A stretch of DNA of 64,000 bases from Candidatus Acidiferrales bacterium (GCA_035934015.1 DASYYH010000011.1:310001-374000), one strand, 5' to 3'; positions 17,038 through 27,420 are shown, counted from the stretch's first letter. Program-made: numbers and translations. The notes: generated from the letters alone by a model not told the origin.

Positions 17038-18627
17038 TCACAGCACTCGGATTGTGTCGCGAAGCTGCGCCAGCGCTGGCGCAATCATGCGAATTACGTC
17101 CGACGCGATCAGCGGCCCCTCGCCAAATTCTTCTGCCGCCAAGTCGCCCGCCAATCCATGGAGATAAACGCCCAAAGTCAGCGCAATCTCCCAATTGTGA
17201 GCGCCGAACTGGGCTGTCACTCCCGCTAACATTCCCGTGAGGACGTCGCCCGTCCCGCCCGTCGACATCCCCGGATTCCCTGTTGAATTGATCCAAACGC
17301 GGCCATCCGGCGCGGCGATCACTGTTTGATGCCCCTTCAGGATCACAAAAGCCTGCCAATCCGCTGCCGACTTACGCGCGATCTCCAGCCGCTGTGCCTG
17401 AACATCCTTCACACCTAACCCCAAAAGGCGGGCCATTTCGCCCGGATGCGGGGTCAAGGCCAGCATTCCGCGCGAATTTCGCAATTCGCCGGCGTGCCCT
17501 GCGAATGCATTCAGGCCGTCAGCATCCAAGATGCTCGGCACTTGCGACCTGCCCGCGATTACGGATCTCACGAATTGCTGCGTTTCGTCATGGGTCGTCA
17601 GGCCAGGACCTAGCGCCAGCACGTTTTTTCCTTGCATCAGTTTTTCGAAGACACCGGATTCAACGACGTCGCGCGCAACCGTTCCCGCCCCCGTCGCGTG
17701 CAGAGGCTCGGTCATAATTTCGGGTGCGAATCCTGCCACAGTGGCAAGAACTGGCTCTGGTGTAGCCACCGTCACGAGACCTGCCCCCACGCGCAAAGCG
17801 CCTTTGGCCGCTAAAACCGCTGCCCCCGCTTTGCCGACCGAACCTGCCACAATCAGCACATGCCCATAAAGCCCCTTATTTGACTCAGCGCTGCGGTGAA
17901 ACGAAACATCTCGAAATTCCCAGGGCTCAAGCCAGCGCACGTTCGTTTTTGCAATCTCTTCGATTAATTCGCGTGGAGAACCAATATCGGCGACGGTCAA
18001 GCGCCCGACGAAAAATGGCGCTCCGGCGCCAAACATCCCTGTCTTCGGTGCAGTAAACGTCACAGTACAATCGGCGCGGATTGCTCCGCCGGGCGCTTCT
18101 CCCGTGTCGCCCGACATCCCCGAAGGGATATCCACGGCGACCACGCGTGTGCGCGGACCATGGGCGTTGACGTCTTCAATTACGTGAGCGAGCAACCCCT
18201 CTACTCCGGCGCGCAAGCCTGTGCCCAGAAGTGCGTCAACAACGATTCCAGCACCAAGAGCTGCCTCTCGTACTGATTCCCAATCCGAAACGCTGCGAAT
18301 TACTTGAGGCACGATCGAAGCACTGGCCAGCCGCTTAAAATTTTCTTGCGCATCACCATGAAGCTCCGCCGGATCGGCGAAAATCAAAACGCTCGGGTTC
18401 GCGCCCGCCTCTTTCAGCTTTCGCGCAGCGACAAACCCGTCGCCGCCATTATTTCCCCGCCCGCAAAGCACGGCGATGCGGCACCCATCCACCGGCGCAA
18501 AACGCGAAGCAATGAATTGTGCAACGCCTGCGCCTGCATTTTCCATGAGCGCCAGGCTCGGCACACCGTGACGTTCGATCGTCAGGCGGTCGACCTCGCG
18601 CATCTCGGCTATGCTTAGAATTTTCAT
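17038..18627 (-). CDS. nnr: Bifunctional NAD(P)H-hydrate epimerase / ADP-dependent hydrate dehydratase
   Basis: A 529-residue fusion of YjeF_N and YjeF_C. The N-terminal part (about 1-215) contains the epimerase pattern C-G-R-G-N-N-G-G-D-G-F and V-A-V-D-I-P-S-G-M-S-G-D-T-G. The C-terminal part (about 225-520) contains G-H-V-L-I-V-A-G-S and the dehydratase motif G-N-P-G-M-S-T-G-G-T-G-D-V-L-T-G. Together they repair hydrated NADH and NADPH: the epimerase interconverts R and S hydrates, and the kinase-like domain dehydrates S forms using ADP. It is cotranscribed with tsaE (1-bp gap). Length matches the family. Confidence 0.96.
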   Translation of the reverse strand: MKILSIAEMREVDRLTIERHGVPSLALMENAGAGVAQFIASRFAPVDGCRIAVLCGRGNNGGDGFVAARKLKEAGANPSVLIFADPAELHGDAQENFKRLASASIVPQVIRSVSDWESVREAALGAGIVVDALLGTGLRAGVEGLLAHVIEDVNAHGPRTRVVAVDIPSGMSGDTGEAPGGAIRADCTVTFTAPKTGMFGAGAPFFVGRLTVADIGSPRELIEEIAKTNVRWLEPWEFRDVSFHRSAESNKGLYGHVLIVAGSVGKAGAAVLAAKGALRVGAGLVTVATPEPVLATVAGFAPEIMTEPLHATGAGTVARDVVESGVFEKLMQGKNVLALGPGLTTHDETQQFVRSVIAGRSQVPSILDADGLNAFAGHAGELRNSRGMLALTPHPGEMARLLGLGVKDVQAQRLEIARKSAADWQAFVILKGHQTVIAAPDGRVWINSTGNPGMSTGGTGDVLTGMLAGVTAQFGAHNWEIALTLGVYLHGLAGDLAAEEFGEGPLIASDVIRMIAPALAQLRDTIRVL

Positions 18628-18718
18628 CGCTTCAAAAGGCAGCGGACGTTTCGCCGCGCGTGTCCCAGTTTATCGTGACGCAGCGAAATGGGAAACCACG
18701 GATCGGAGGGAAGGCCCC

Positions 18719-19462
18719 TTACAACATCCAGCCGCCGGAAACGCTGAGGGTTTGGCCTGTGATGTAATCGGCGGACTCATCGGCGAGAAACACGACGGCG
18801 GAGGCAATGTCGTCGGCAGAAGGAGGCCGGCCGACGGGAAAGCGCGCGTCGTGCATTCGGCGAGCTTCTTCCAGTGAGAGTTCCTTGTCATCAATATTCG
18901 GCGGATTCACAACATTTACCGTGATGCCATTTTTCGCTTCCTCCACGGCAAGAGAACGCGAAAAAGCCACCATGCCTGCTTTTGCTGCGGCATACGCAGA
19001 AATCGTCGCCTGGCCGAATGCGCGCTCCGCTCCAACCGCTCCTAAATTGACGATGCGGCCCCATCTTTGCCGTCGCATCGCCGGCAGCGCTGCTTTACTC
19101 ATATAAAAAACGCTCAACAAGTTCGAATCCAGCACGCGCTTCCATTCTTCGATCGTCGTTTCCGCGACGGTACCCCAATTGAAAATCCCCACGTTGTTGA
19201 CCAGAACGTCGAGCCGCCCGTAGTGCTCAAGTACAGATTGCACAAGCGATTCCGCTCTGGCTGGGTCCGTAACGTCCGCTTCTACCGCAAAGCAATCGCA
19301 CCCCATCGCTTGCAGCTGCCGAAGCGCATTCTGCGCTGCCGCCTTATTGGAGCGGTAAGAAATGGCCACGCGTGCGCCCGCGCGTCCCAATCCCAGCGCT
19401 ATTCCTTTGCCGATGCCACGGCTTCCGCCGGTCACAAGCGCTACTCGTTGCCGCAAACTCAC
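18719..19462 (-). CDS. SDR-family oxidoreductase (FabG-like)
   Basis: A 247-residue classical short-chain dehydrogenase/reductase. N-terminal nucleotide-binding motif T-G-G-S-R-G-I-G-K-G-I-A, an N-N-V-G-I-F loop in place of the usual N-N-A-G, and catalytic Y-A-A-A-K preceded by a serine-poor segment (I-V-N-L-G-A-V-G) where the typical catalytic serine is not obvious. This makes the enzymology uncertain. The C-terminal G-Q-T-L-S-V-S-G-G-W-M-L is typical of FabG-type SDRs. GTG 19462 is chosen for its GGAGGGG Shine-Dalgarno; a frame from 19543 adds an unrelated extension. Substrate is unknown. Confidence 0.82.
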   Translation of the reverse strand: MSLRQRVALVTGGSRGIGKGIALGLGRAGARVAISYRSNKAAAQNALRQLQAMGCDCFAVEADVTDPARAESLVQSVLEHYGRLDVLVNNVGIFNWGTVAETTIEEWKRVLDSNLLSVFYMSKAALPAMRRQRWGRIVNLGAVGAERAFGQATISAYAAAKAGMVAFSRSLAVEEAKNGITVNVVNPPNIDDKELSLEEARRMHDARFPVGRPPSADDIASAVVFLADESADYITGQTLSVSGGWML

Positions 19463-19568
19463 CCCGTTACCCCTCCACGCGATTGCTGAACCCAAACACG
19501 GTACCGAAATCCGCGTTTCTTGCCAAGCCTTGCCGCTCCGCAAATTTCTGCAAAACTGCTTTCAGCAT

Positions 19569-21599
19569 CTACCGAAACCGTGCCACGATCACCGTCATAT
19601 CGTCGGCTTGCTCTGGGGTGCCCGCCCATTGTTCGACCGATGACAGCAAGCCTTCAGCCACTTGTTCCACTGGAGCATCGCGCAACCTCAGAACTTCATT
19701 GGCCAGCCGCACCGCACCGAACTCTTCTCCGTAAACATTCTCTGGTTCGAGCAGGCCATCACTAAAGCCTACGAATAAAGCACCGTGCTCCGCCGGCACA
19801 GTCACTTGCCTATAGTCCGCGTGATCAAAAAGTCCTACGACCGTGCCACCTTCATCCAACCGCTTCACGTTGCCATCTGTGACAAAGAACGGAGCGCAGT
19901 GCCCCGCATTTGTATAAGAAAACGATCGCGAGCTCGCATCGTACTCCGCATAAAACAGCGTCGCATAACGGTCGTCGGAAGTATTGAAAAAAAGATGGCG
20001 ATTCAAAACCTCTACAACCTGCGCGGTGGTGCGATGCCCGTTCGAGATGGCCTGCCCGCGCAGCGCCGCCTGCAAACTGGCCATCAGTAGAGCCGCTGAA
20101 ATTCCCTTTCCGCTGATATCCGCAATCGCCAGTCCCAGCTTCGATGAATCCAATTTAACGAAATCGTAGTAATCCCCCGAAACCACGCGCGCCGCCCGGC
20201 AAATCGCTGCCAGCTCGAGACCTGGCATCTGCGGCAGTTCTCGCGGAAAAAGCTGCTCCTGCACCTCGCGCGCGATCGTCAGTTCGTTTTCCAGTTTTTG
20301 CCGCTGGCGCTGTCCTTCGATAAGTTCCGCGAGCGATCCGGTCATCGCGTTGAACGACTCCGCCAGCGCACCCAATTGATCGCGCTGGCGCACATGAATC
20401 CGGTGCCGAAAATCTCCCTGCCGAACATGCCGCGTCGCTTCATAGAGGTCATCAACAGCTGCAGTGATTGTGCGCGTCAGGACGATTCCCGTGATAAGCG
20501 CCGCCACTTCGAGCGCAAGAAAAAAGAATCCGATGAGAATCAGGATGACGACAAGAGGATCGCCTAATAGCCCCAGCGAAGCAAACAGCCGATGATTTAC
20601 TTGTGACGGCCGCAGCGAAAAGCCCGCAATCACTGGCATTGTGTCGATCGTCGTGCCATTTTCATTCAGCAAGACGGCATCCAATGTCGAACCGCCGGAT
20701 ATTTCGAAGTCATACCAGCCGCGCCTGGGCTGAACCGCGCGCAGGCTCGCCACTTGCCCAGCTCGAACCATTCTCCGGCCATTCAAACTCAGAACGTCAG
20801 CAGGACGATCCGAATTCGTCGCTGGCCGGAATGTGGTGAGTTGAACAGGCCCGAGATCCGGCGCAAGCCCTTGCAGCAGTGCCGAAGTCACGGGCACGCG
20901 GACATAAAGCTCGCCTTCCGACGAGTCGCGTGTGCCGGAAACAACCGCCTCAATCCATAGGCTGCCGCCGGATTGCACCAATCCGGAGAAGTTGCGCACA
21001 GGCCGCTCGTTCGACCCAATGGCCGCGGCAGAAGTAGGAAGATGGACATCCAGTCCCGGAAGCTCCTTGCGAGCGTGCTCCAGCAATGCCGAAATGCCCG
21101 GCCCTTGCACAATGGATTTCGGCTCCTCGAACACACCTCGCGCGCGATTGCTTTCGAGCGCGCTTTCCACCGTTCCTGCAATCCCCGCAACCTCACTAAT
21201 TCTCTCGTTCAAATCGTCCTGCAAGAGATGCGCGCCAAATTGGAAGTACATCAGGTAAGCGGAGAGAGCTACCATCGCAACGAGAAGCACGACCGGAACG
21301 ACAGCGATGAAAACGTAAGCTACGATGAGGCGATTCCGAAGGCCCCAGAGAAGGCGTTTCCGCGCCCAACGCGCAAAGCGCACTAGCAGGTAACCAGCAG
21401 CCACGACAAAGAGTACAACGAGCCACGCGCCAAGTTTCGAGACGTAGCTCCCGAGCCGTGTAGTCCACGCCAGAATACAGAAAATCGCTACGGCTGCCGC
21501 CGTGCGATCCGTCGGCGTAGTCGTCCTCCAGAATGCGTGCACGCGGTGGAGCGAAAACACGAATGTCCTCAGTCGCGACTCCTGCGCCGGCCTGTACAC
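19569..21599 (-). CDS. Membrane HAMP-SpoIIE (PP2C-type) serine phosphatase
   Basis: A 676-residue signalling protein. Two or three hydrophobic segments near the N-terminus (W-L-V-V-L-F-V-V-A-A-G-Y, L-I-V-A-Y-V-F-I-A-V-V-P) precede a sensor region of about 220 residues, another membrane helix, a HAMP linker (R-Q-G-D-F-R-H-R-I-H-V-R-Q-R-D-Q-L-G-A-L), a coiled segment and a SpoIIE-type phosphatase. Metal-binding signatures are V-V-S-G-D-Y-Y-D, I-A-D-I-S-G-K-G-I-S-A-A-L and G-F-S-D-G-L-L-E. It probably dephosphorylates an anti-sigma-factor antagonist in response to an extracytoplasmic cue, as RsbU and RsbP do. The cognate regulators are not in the window. The start is GTG without a good Shine-Dalgarno. 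Confidence 0.88.
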   Translation of the reverse strand: MYRPAQESRLRTFVFSLHRVHAFWRTTTPTDRTAAAVAIFCILAWTTRLGSYVSKLGAWLVVLFVVAAGYLLVRFARWARKRLLWGLRNRLIVAYVFIAVVPVVLLVAMVALSAYLMYFQFGAHLLQDDLNERISEVAGIAGTVESALESNRARGVFEEPKSIVQGPGISALLEHARKELPGLDVHLPTSAAAIGSNERPVRNFSGLVQSGGSLWIEAVVSGTRDSSEGELYVRVPVTSALLQGLAPDLGPVQLTTFRPATNSDRPADVLSLNGRRMVRAGQVASLRAVQPRRGWYDFEISGGSTLDAVLLNENGTTIDTMPVIAGFSLRPSQVNHRLFASLGLLGDPLVVILILIGFFFLALEVAALITGIVLTRTITAAVDDLYEATRHVRQGDFRHRIHVRQRDQLGALAESFNAMTGSLAELIEGQRQRQKLENELTIAREVQEQLFPRELPQMPGLELAAICRAARVVSGDYYDFVKLDSSKLGLAIADISGKGISAALLMASLQAALRGQAISNGHRTTAQVVEVLNRHLFFNTSDDRYATLFYAEYDASSRSFSYTNAGHCAPFFVTDGNVKRLDEGGTVVGLFDHADYRQVTVPAEHGALFVGFSDGLLEPENVYGEEFGAVRLANEVLRLRDAPVEQVAEGLLSSVEQWAGTPEQADDMTVIVARFR

Positions 21600-21739
21600 T
21601 TAATGGCCGCGGAGTCGCACCCTATAATTTAGACAATATTTGCCTAGGAAAGAAAACAATCGTACATGCTGACCACACAAAGCTGCTCGAAGTAGCGAAT
21701 GCTTTCAGCTCGACCACCCGGTACGTATTTCTGCCACCG

Positions 21740-23227
21740 TTACTTCGCGCTCGCTGATGGGTTCCGGGACAGACTTAACTGCACCGTGCTGTGCTTCCGA
21801 CTATAGGTAAAGTAAATAGTTAGCCCGAAGACGAGCCAGCACCCGAAGACGATCCAAGCTGGGGCATCGAGCGACAACATCAATGAGAGGGATACGATGA
21901 TTCCGAGAATTGGCACTACAGGAACCCAGGGTGTGCGAAACGGCCGCGGCACATCAGGACGTTTCACCCGCATGACCCACACACTGAGGCAAACGATCGT
22001 AAAAGCCAGAAGGGTACCAAGACTGACAAGCTTCGCAAGAAAAACAATATTGAAGAACGCAGCGAGAAAGGCAACGAAGCATCCGACTACGATTGAGGTG
22101 ATGTACGGCGTGCGAAAACGTGGATGAATCCTTCCCACCCATGGCGGAAGGAGACCGTCATGCGACATTGTGTAAAGAACGCGCGATTGCCCCAAAAGCA
22201 TGACCAGCATAACGGACGCCAGACCTGCAATTGCTCCCAAATCCACGAGGAAAACACCCCATTGAACACCAATCGTGGCCGCTCCATCAGCAACTGGAGC
22301 AGGAGTATTCAGAGTAGCGTAGTTTTTTATTCCGGTGAGAAGGCCAGAGACAATGATGTAGAGAATTGTGCAGATGATGAGCGAGCCAAGGATGCCGAAC
22401 GGCATGTCTTTTTGAGGATTTCTTGATTCCTGAGCAGCGGTAGAAACCGCGTCAAAGCCGATATACGCAAAGAAAACGACACCAGCGCCACGCATGATTC
22501 CAGACCAACCGAATTGTCCAAAACTACCCAAGTTCTTCGGAATGAAGGGGTGCCAGTTCGCAAGCATGTGCGACCAATTGGCAAAAGCAAAAGTCAACGC
22601 AAGACCAATGAAGATAAGCACCACGGAGACCTTGACCATCACTGCACCACTATTGAAGTTGGCCGATTCGCGCACTCCGACCACGAGAATCAATGTGATG
22701 ATAATAATAGCCGCCATCGCGAAGATATCCACCTGAACCGGGAACGTGTGGCCAAAAAGCGAAACGCTTCCCTTCGGCGTGGGATTAAAAGGGACCGTGA
22801 CGCCGAAGAAGTGCAGAAATCCACTGACGTAACCGCTCCAGCCAACAGCGACAGTCGCGGCTCCAAACGCGTACTCCAAGACGAGCGCCCAACCAATAAT
22901 CCAAGCGACGATTTCGCCCATCGTCGCATACCCATAGGTATAAGCGCTGCCCGCAATGGGGATCATGGATGCAAATTCGGCGTAGCAGAGACCCGCAAAA
23001 ACGCAACCGATGCCCGCGATTACGAAGGACAGAACGATTGCAGGACCCGCAAATTGCGCTGCCGCTGTGCCAGTCAAAACGAAAATTCCCGCGCCGATGA
23101 TCGCTCCGATGCCGAGAGTGACCAAGTTGATGGGCCCCAGGGACCGCTTGAGCGAGTGCTCGCCCGTGTCCGCGGCCTCCGCCATGATCACGTCTAGCGG
23201 CTTCTTGGCTAAGAGTTGGCTGGCCAT
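21740..23227 (-). CDS. APC-family amino acid permease (CAT/YfnA-like)
   Basis: A 495-residue membrane protein with about 12 to 14 hydrophobic segments. The start region L-G-I-G-A-I-I-G-A-G-I-F-V-L-T-G is the APC-superfamily substrate-binding helix 1. Later F-F-A-Y-I-G-F-D-A-V-S-T-A-A-Q-E-S-R-N-P-Q-K-D-M-P is the cationic amino acid transporter signature of helix 6 and the following loop. It is probably a proton-coupled importer of amino acids. ATG 23227 has a strong GGAGGAG Shine-Dalgarno. It lies downstream of a second permease gene (23275-24810) on the same strand. Substrate cannot be assigned. Confidence 0.9.
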   Translation of the reverse strand: MASQLLAKKPLDVIMAEAADTGEHSLKRSLGPINLVTLGIGAIIGAGIFVLTGTAAAQFAGPAIVLSFVIAGIGCVFAGLCYAEFASMIPIAGSAYTYGYATMGEIVAWIIGWALVLEYAFGAATVAVGWSGYVSGFLHFFGVTVPFNPTPKGSVSLFGHTFPVQVDIFAMAAIIIITLILVVGVRESANFNSGAVMVKVSVVLIFIGLALTFAFANWSHMLANWHPFIPKNLGSFGQFGWSGIMRGAGVVFFAYIGFDAVSTAAQESRNPQKDMPFGILGSLIICTILYIIVSGLLTGIKNYATLNTPAPVADGAATIGVQWGVFLVDLGAIAGLASVMLVMLLGQSRVLYTMSHDGLLPPWVGRIHPRFRTPYITSIVVGCFVAFLAAFFNIVFLAKLVSLGTLLAFTIVCLSVWVMRVKRPDVPRPFRTPWVPVVPILGIIVSLSLMLSLDAPAWIVFGCWLVFGLTIYFTYSRKHSTVQLSLSRNPSASAK

Positions 23228-23274
23228 TCATCTCCTCCGTCCGTTGATTTTTGCTCTATGATGTCCATTCCTGT

Positions 23275-24810
23275 TTATTCGGTTGCTGAGGCTGTTCGAT
23301 TTCGTGTCACCAATTGCCAGACCAGATAAACCGGGAGGCCGACCAAAACGATGATGAGCCCCGGCCACGTGTTTTGCGGCTTATAACGCAACAATTGCAC
23401 TTCCAAGAACAGCGCCATCGCAATATAAATTGCCGGAAGCACGGGATACCCGAAAGCCCGGTATGGCCTCTCCATCGTTGGCCGTGTTCGCCGCAAGACA
23501 AATATCGCCACGAGGGTCAGGATGTAGAAAATCAGCTCGGCGAAGATCAGAAAATCAAGGAGCTGGTTGTATGTGCCCGAAAGGCACAAAATAGAAGCCC
23601 AGGCGCACTGCAAAATCAGCGCAACGCCAGGCACACTGTGCCGATTCACCCGCCCGATGGATCTAAACAGCAAACCGTCTTTCGCCATTGCGTAATAAAT
23701 GCGCGCTCCGGCAAGAATCAGTCCATTATTGCAACCAAAACAAGAAATCAGAATCGCCAGCGCCATAATCACCGCGCCAATCGGTCCAAAAATTACCTGC
23801 AATGCAGCGGTCGCCACGCGTCCGTCCGTTGCGAACTGGATTCCGCGTGAAAGAATCGAAGTTCCATTCGGGTCGCCAGCCATCGGCAGAATTCTGAGGT
23901 AAGCGAAATTCGTGAGCACATACAGCGTTGTGACAATCACCGTCCCCAGGAACAAAGAAAGCGGAAGGTTCCGCTCCGGCCGCTTTACTTCCGCGGCTGT
24001 GAACGTAATGTCGTACCATGCGTCGGACGAAAAAAGCGCTCCAACCATCGCGACACCAACCACCGTGGCCGTCGCAACCTCCCACGTGCCCACGCCCGGA
24101 GGATAAGCGTGCTGCACGGAAAGCCCTGCGTTTCGCCAGAAGTTATGGAAGTTTGCAGCGATCGATTCCGCGCGCGAAAAAATGATCCCGATGATGACCA
24201 ACGCGGCCAGCGTGACAATCTTTACGCTGGTAAAAACATTTTGAACGATCTTGCCCAGGCGAAGCCCGCGCAGGTTGATCCACGTCAGTAACACGATGGA
24301 AAGGATGGCCAGCAAGTTTTGCCGGTTCAAACCCAGCTCGTATGGGCCCAGCACGCCAAAACTGAATTTCCATGGCCCGAAAGTCCCGAACTTTAAAATC
24401 CATGCTGTTGGAGAAAACCACGGCATGAACACGCCGGTGAACTTGGCAAACGCGATAGCCACCGCCGCAATCGTCGCGGTTTGAACCACAAGCAGCATCG
24501 TCCAGCCATACAAGAACCCCCAGAGCCGTCCAAAGGATTCTCGCAAGAAAACATACTGGCCGCCGGCGTGCGGCATCGCCGCTGCAAGCTCCCCGTAGCT
24601 GAGCGCGCCGATCAGCGTCATTACACCGGACATCACCCAGACCATGATCAGCAAGCCCGGGCTCTGCACCTGATTGGAAATATCTGCGGAAACGATGAAG
24701 ATGCCGGAGCCGATCATCGATCCGACCACAATCATCGTCGAATCGAACAGGCCGAGCCCCTTCACAAGCTCGGGAGCTGTCTGCTTCAATGATGCGGCCC
24801 GTTCAGCCAT
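23275..24810 (-). CDS. APC-family amino acid permease (LAT/SteT-like)
   Basis: A 511-residue integral membrane protein with about 12 helices. The motif I-V-V-G-S-M-I-G-S-G-I-F-I-V in helix 1 and F-S-S-D-A-W-Y-D-I-T-F-T-A-A-E-V-K-R-P-E-R-N-L-P-L-S in helix 6 and its loop place it in the APC superfamily, closest to the LAT/SteT exchangers. Its start codon lies inside the end of thiE (an 8-bp ATGGCTGA overlap), so both are one transcription unit. The neighbour at 21740 is a second, divergent family member. Substrate unknown; amino-acid or polyamine exchange is plausible. Confidence 0.88.
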   Translation of the reverse strand: MAERAASLKQTAPELVKGLGLFDSTMIVVGSMIGSGIFIVSADISNQVQSPGLLIMVWVMSGVMTLIGALSYGELAAAMPHAGGQYVFLRESFGRLWGFLYGWTMLLVVQTATIAAVAIAFAKFTGVFMPWFSPTAWILKFGTFGPWKFSFGVLGPYELGLNRQNLLAILSIVLLTWINLRGLRLGKIVQNVFTSVKIVTLAALVIIGIIFSRAESIAANFHNFWRNAGLSVQHAYPPGVGTWEVATATVVGVAMVGALFSSDAWYDITFTAAEVKRPERNLPLSLFLGTVIVTTLYVLTNFAYLRILPMAGDPNGTSILSRGIQFATDGRVATAALQVIFGPIGAVIMALAILISCFGCNNGLILAGARIYYAMAKDGLLFRSIGRVNRHSVPGVALILQCAWASILCLSGTYNQLLDFLIFAELIFYILTLVAIFVLRRTRPTMERPYRAFGYPVLPAIYIAMALFLEVQLLRYKPQNTWPGLIIVLVGLPVYLVWQLVTRNRTASATE

Positions 24811-25480
24811 TCTTGTTGGCTCCAGCCTTCGAATGGAACACGGAGTTGCCGCGCGAGTTTTCTCTTACTTCTGCTGCAATAGCAAGGAATTCTTTTGCGC
24901 GCGTTGCCGGATCACTGCTGGAGATCAGCTCGCGAACCACGGCAATCGAATCTGCACCAGCAGCATAAACTTCAGCAGCACGAGATAGGGTTATGCCGCC
25001 AATGGCCACGATTGGCTTTCGCGTCAGCTTCCGCGCCTCGCGGATCAACGCCGTGCCAACGACGGGATCCGGCTTCTCTTTTGTCGAAGTTGCAAAGATC
25101 GGGCCAATCGCAATGTAATCCACGGACGTTTTCGCCGCGGCGCGAAACTGCTCCAAATTATGTGTCGAAACACCCACCCAGCGTCCCGAGCCACAGACCC
25201 TGCGGGCGTCTTCTGGTGTCAAGTCCCGCTGTCCGACATGCACTCCTCCCGCACCCGCCATTGCCGCAATATCGGGCCGGTCATTCACAATGAATCGCGC
25301 ATTGCGGCTTGCCAGGGTCTCGGCAAGCGCCGAGCATGTCCTCAGATACTCGCGCGATGACAATCGCTTGGCCCTGTATTGAATCAACTCCACACCGGCG
25401 GCCGCCAAAGTCTTGGCGCATCCCGCTGGCGCGCCATTTAATAGTTCGTTATCCAACACCGCATACAGAGGAGGAAACAA
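24803..25480 (-). CDS. thiE: Thiamine-phosphate synthase
   Basis: A 225-residue TIM-barrel enzyme that joins hydroxymethylpyrimidine diphosphate and the thiazole phosphate to form thiamine phosphate. Visible motifs: V-E-L-I-Q-Y-R-A-K near the N-terminus, F-I-V-N-D-R-P-D-I-A with G-G-V-H-V-G-Q-R-D-L (metal and diphosphate binding), Y-I-A-I-G-P-I-F-A-T-S-T-K, and the phosphate loop V-A-I-G-G-I-T. Length is normal. It overlaps the following permease gene by 8 bp. It is 11 bp downstream of accC, so the accBC-thiE-permease set is likely transcribed together. No TPP riboswitch is seen nearby. Confidence 0.93.
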   Translation of the reverse strand: MFPPLYAVLDNELLNGAPAGCAKTLAAAGVELIQYRAKRLSSREYLRTCSALAETLASRNARFIVNDRPDIAAMAGAGGVHVGQRDLTPEDARRVCGSGRWVGVSTHNLEQFRAAAKTSVDYIAIGPIFATSTKEKPDPVVGTALIREARKLTRKPIVAIGGITLSRAAEVYAAGADSIAVVRELISSSDPATRAKEFLAIAAEVRENSRGNSVFHSKAGANKNG

Positions 25481-25491
25481 ACGCGCGTCTC

Positions 25492-26844
25492 CTATTTAAC
25501 CGCAGCCGCTTCGTAGCGGTCGAGAAAATGCGTGTCGAGCCGCCCAGCGATGAAATCCGCATCTTCAAAAATCTTCTTATGTAGCGGAATCGATGTTTTG
25601 ATTCCCTCGATCACGAACTGATCGAGTGCCCGCGACATTCGTGCGATGGCTTCGGCTCGGTCGTCTCCAAACGCTACCAATTTCGCCACGAGCGAATCGT
25701 AATACGGCGGCACAACCGCCTCGGAATAGAGCGCGGTATCCACGCGAATCCCTGGGCCGCCTGGAACGCGAAACGCCGTGATTCGGCCCGCCGAAGGTGC
25801 AAACGTCACCGGGTCCTCGGCATTGATCCGGCACTCGATTGCGTGGCCGTGGAAGTTGGGCTTCCGCAGCACGGCATCCAGTTTCTCGCCCGCCGCAAGC
25901 CGAATCTGTGCCTTCACGAGATCCACGCCGGAAACCATCTCTGTGACGGGATGCTCCACCTGAATCCGCGCGTTCACTTCGATAAAATAAAGTTCGCCTG
26001 AAGCTTCATCCCGCAGAAATTCCACCGTTCCCGCATTTGAATATCCAAGTTTCGCCAGCGCCTTCGCCACGCGGTTGCCCATGGCATCGCGCGCCTTCGC
26101 ATCTAGCGCGGGCGAAGGGGATTCCTCGATGATTTTCTGGTGTCGCCGTTGAATTGAGCATTCGCGCTCCCGGAGATGCGTCACATTCCCGTGCTTGTCT
26201 CCAATCACTTGGAACTCGATGTGCCGCGGCCGCTCGACGAGCTTCTCGATGTATACGTTCGGGCTGCCGAAGGCCTGCTGTGCCTCGTTTCGCGCGGTTT
26301 GAAATGCGGAGACAAGTTCGTCACGTTTGCGCACCACGCGCATCCCGCGTCCGCCACCGCCCTCCGCAGCCTTGATAAGCACCGGAAAGCCGATCTCCTC
26401 GGCTAGTTTCTGGGCCGTCTCTTCGTCCGGCACCACTCCCGGGCTACCGGGAATGATCGGCAACCCGGCGGCGGCCATTTCACGCCGCGCACGATCCTTC
26501 TCGCCCATCATGCGGATCACTTCCGGAGAAGGCCCAATAAACGTGATGTGTGAAGCCTCGCAGACTTCCGCAAAATTGGCATTTTCTGAGAGGAATCCGT
26601 AACCCGGGTGAATGGCGTCCACATTGGTGATTTCCGCAGCGCTGATGACATGCGGAATATTCAGGTAACTCTCAGAAGAACGCGGCGGTCCGATGCAAAC
26701 CGCTTCATCGGCGAATCGCACATGCAGTGAATTGCGGTCAGCTTCCGAATAGACGGCAACCGTCTGTATCCCAAGCTCTTGGCATGCACAGAGCACGCGA
26801 AGCGCTATCTCGCCTCGATTGGCAATCAGAATTTTTCGAAACAT
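25492..26844 (-). CDS. accC: Biotin carboxylase subunit of acetyl-CoA carboxylase
   Basis: A 450-residue ATP-grasp enzyme that carboxylates biotin on AccB using bicarbonate and ATP, the first half-reaction of malonyl-CoA synthesis. It begins [17 protein letters not shown]. Further motifs are [10 protein letters not shown], the glycine-rich ATP loop [12 protein letters not shown], and [17 protein letters not shown], all complete. ATG 26844 has an AGGGG Shine-Dalgarno; the TTG at 26874 would only add ten residues. It follows accB by 30 bp on the same strand. Confidence 0.96.
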   Translation of the reverse strand: MFRKILIANRGEIALRVLCACQELGIQTVAVYSEADRNSLHVRFADEAVCIGPPRSSESYLNIPHVISAAEITNVDAIHPGYGFLSENANFAEVCEASHITFIGPSPEVIRMMGEKDRARREMAAAGLPIIPGSPGVVPDEETAQKLAEEIGFPVLIKAAEGGGGRGMRVVRKRDELVSAFQTARNEAQQAFGSPNVYIEKLVERPRHIEFQVIGDKHGNVTHLRERECSIQRRHQKIIEESPSPALDAKARDAMGNRVAKALAKLGYSNAGTVEFLRDEASGELYFIEVNARIQVEHPVTEMVSGVDLVKAQIRLAAGEKLDAVLRKPNFHGHAIECRINAEDPVTFAPSAGRITAFRVPGGPGIRVDTALYSEAVVPPYYDSLVAKLVAFGDDRAEAIARMSRALDQFVIEGIKTSIPLHKKIFEDADFIAGRLDTHFLDRYEAAAVK

Positions 26845-26874
26845 TTTCCCCTGAGGAAGGCTCCCCAGTCTCAA

Positions 26875-27420
26875 TCACTGTTTCCGGCTGGGATGGATTG
26901 CAAAAAGAGGCTCGCCATACTCCACCGGCTGCCCGTTTTCCACCAATATGCGCATAACTTCCCCGGCCACGTCGGCTTCAATTTCGTTCATCAATTTCAT
27001 GGCTTCAATGATGCACAGAACCTGCCCGGTATTCACGCGATCCCCGACGCGAACAAAGGGCTCCGCGTTAGGGCCTGGAGACGCGTAAAAAGTGCCGACA
27101 ATGGGGGATTTTATGACGTGAAGATTTTCCTTGTTGGTATCGGGAGCAGGCTGCGGCACGGCAGCAGATGCCTCGGGCTGAACAGATCGCGCCACCACGA
27201 TTTCCGGCGTAGGTTGGGCCGCCCGAAATGGAGTTCCTCCGTGGAACTGGGCTTGCCCTTTGCGAAGCCGGATCCGCACAGCACCGTTCTCGAATTCAAA
27301 CTCCTCGAGGCCATGCTCGCTCATGAAATCAAGGATCTTAGAGATCTCGCGGAGATCCGGTGATGGCGAATGCGAAGATTGTGAGCCTGACGAACTGCTT
27401 TTCTTGCCTTTTGCCTTCAT
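26875..27420 (-). CDS. accB: Biotin carboxyl carrier protein of acetyl-CoA carboxylase
   Basis: A 181-residue protein. An N-terminal Ser/Lys-rich tail and a helical region ([19 protein letters not shown]) are followed by a Pro/Ala linker and a C-terminal biotinyl domain (about residues 105-180) with the acceptor motif [10 protein letters not shown]. The central lysine carries biotin and shuttles between AccC and the carboxyltransferase. Its ATG overlaps the stop codon of the upstream M24 peptidase by four bases (ATGA), so the three genes are translationally coupled. The carboxyltransferase genes accA and accD are not in the window. Confidence 0.95.
   Translation of the reverse strand: MKAKGKKSSSSGSQSSHSPSPDLREISKILDFMSEHGLEEFEFENGAVRIRLRKGQAQFHGGTPFRAAQPTPEIVVARSVQPEASAAVPQPAPDTNKENLHVIKSPIVGTFYASPGPNAEPFVRVGDRVNTGQVLCIIEAMKLMNEIEADVAGEVMRILVENGQPVEYGEPLFAIHPSRKQ

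Noticed and set aside
22514-23197. 227-residue plus-strand frame over the amino acid permease
   Set aside because: Shadow of the minus-strand permease with an Arg/Asn/Asp-rich composition.
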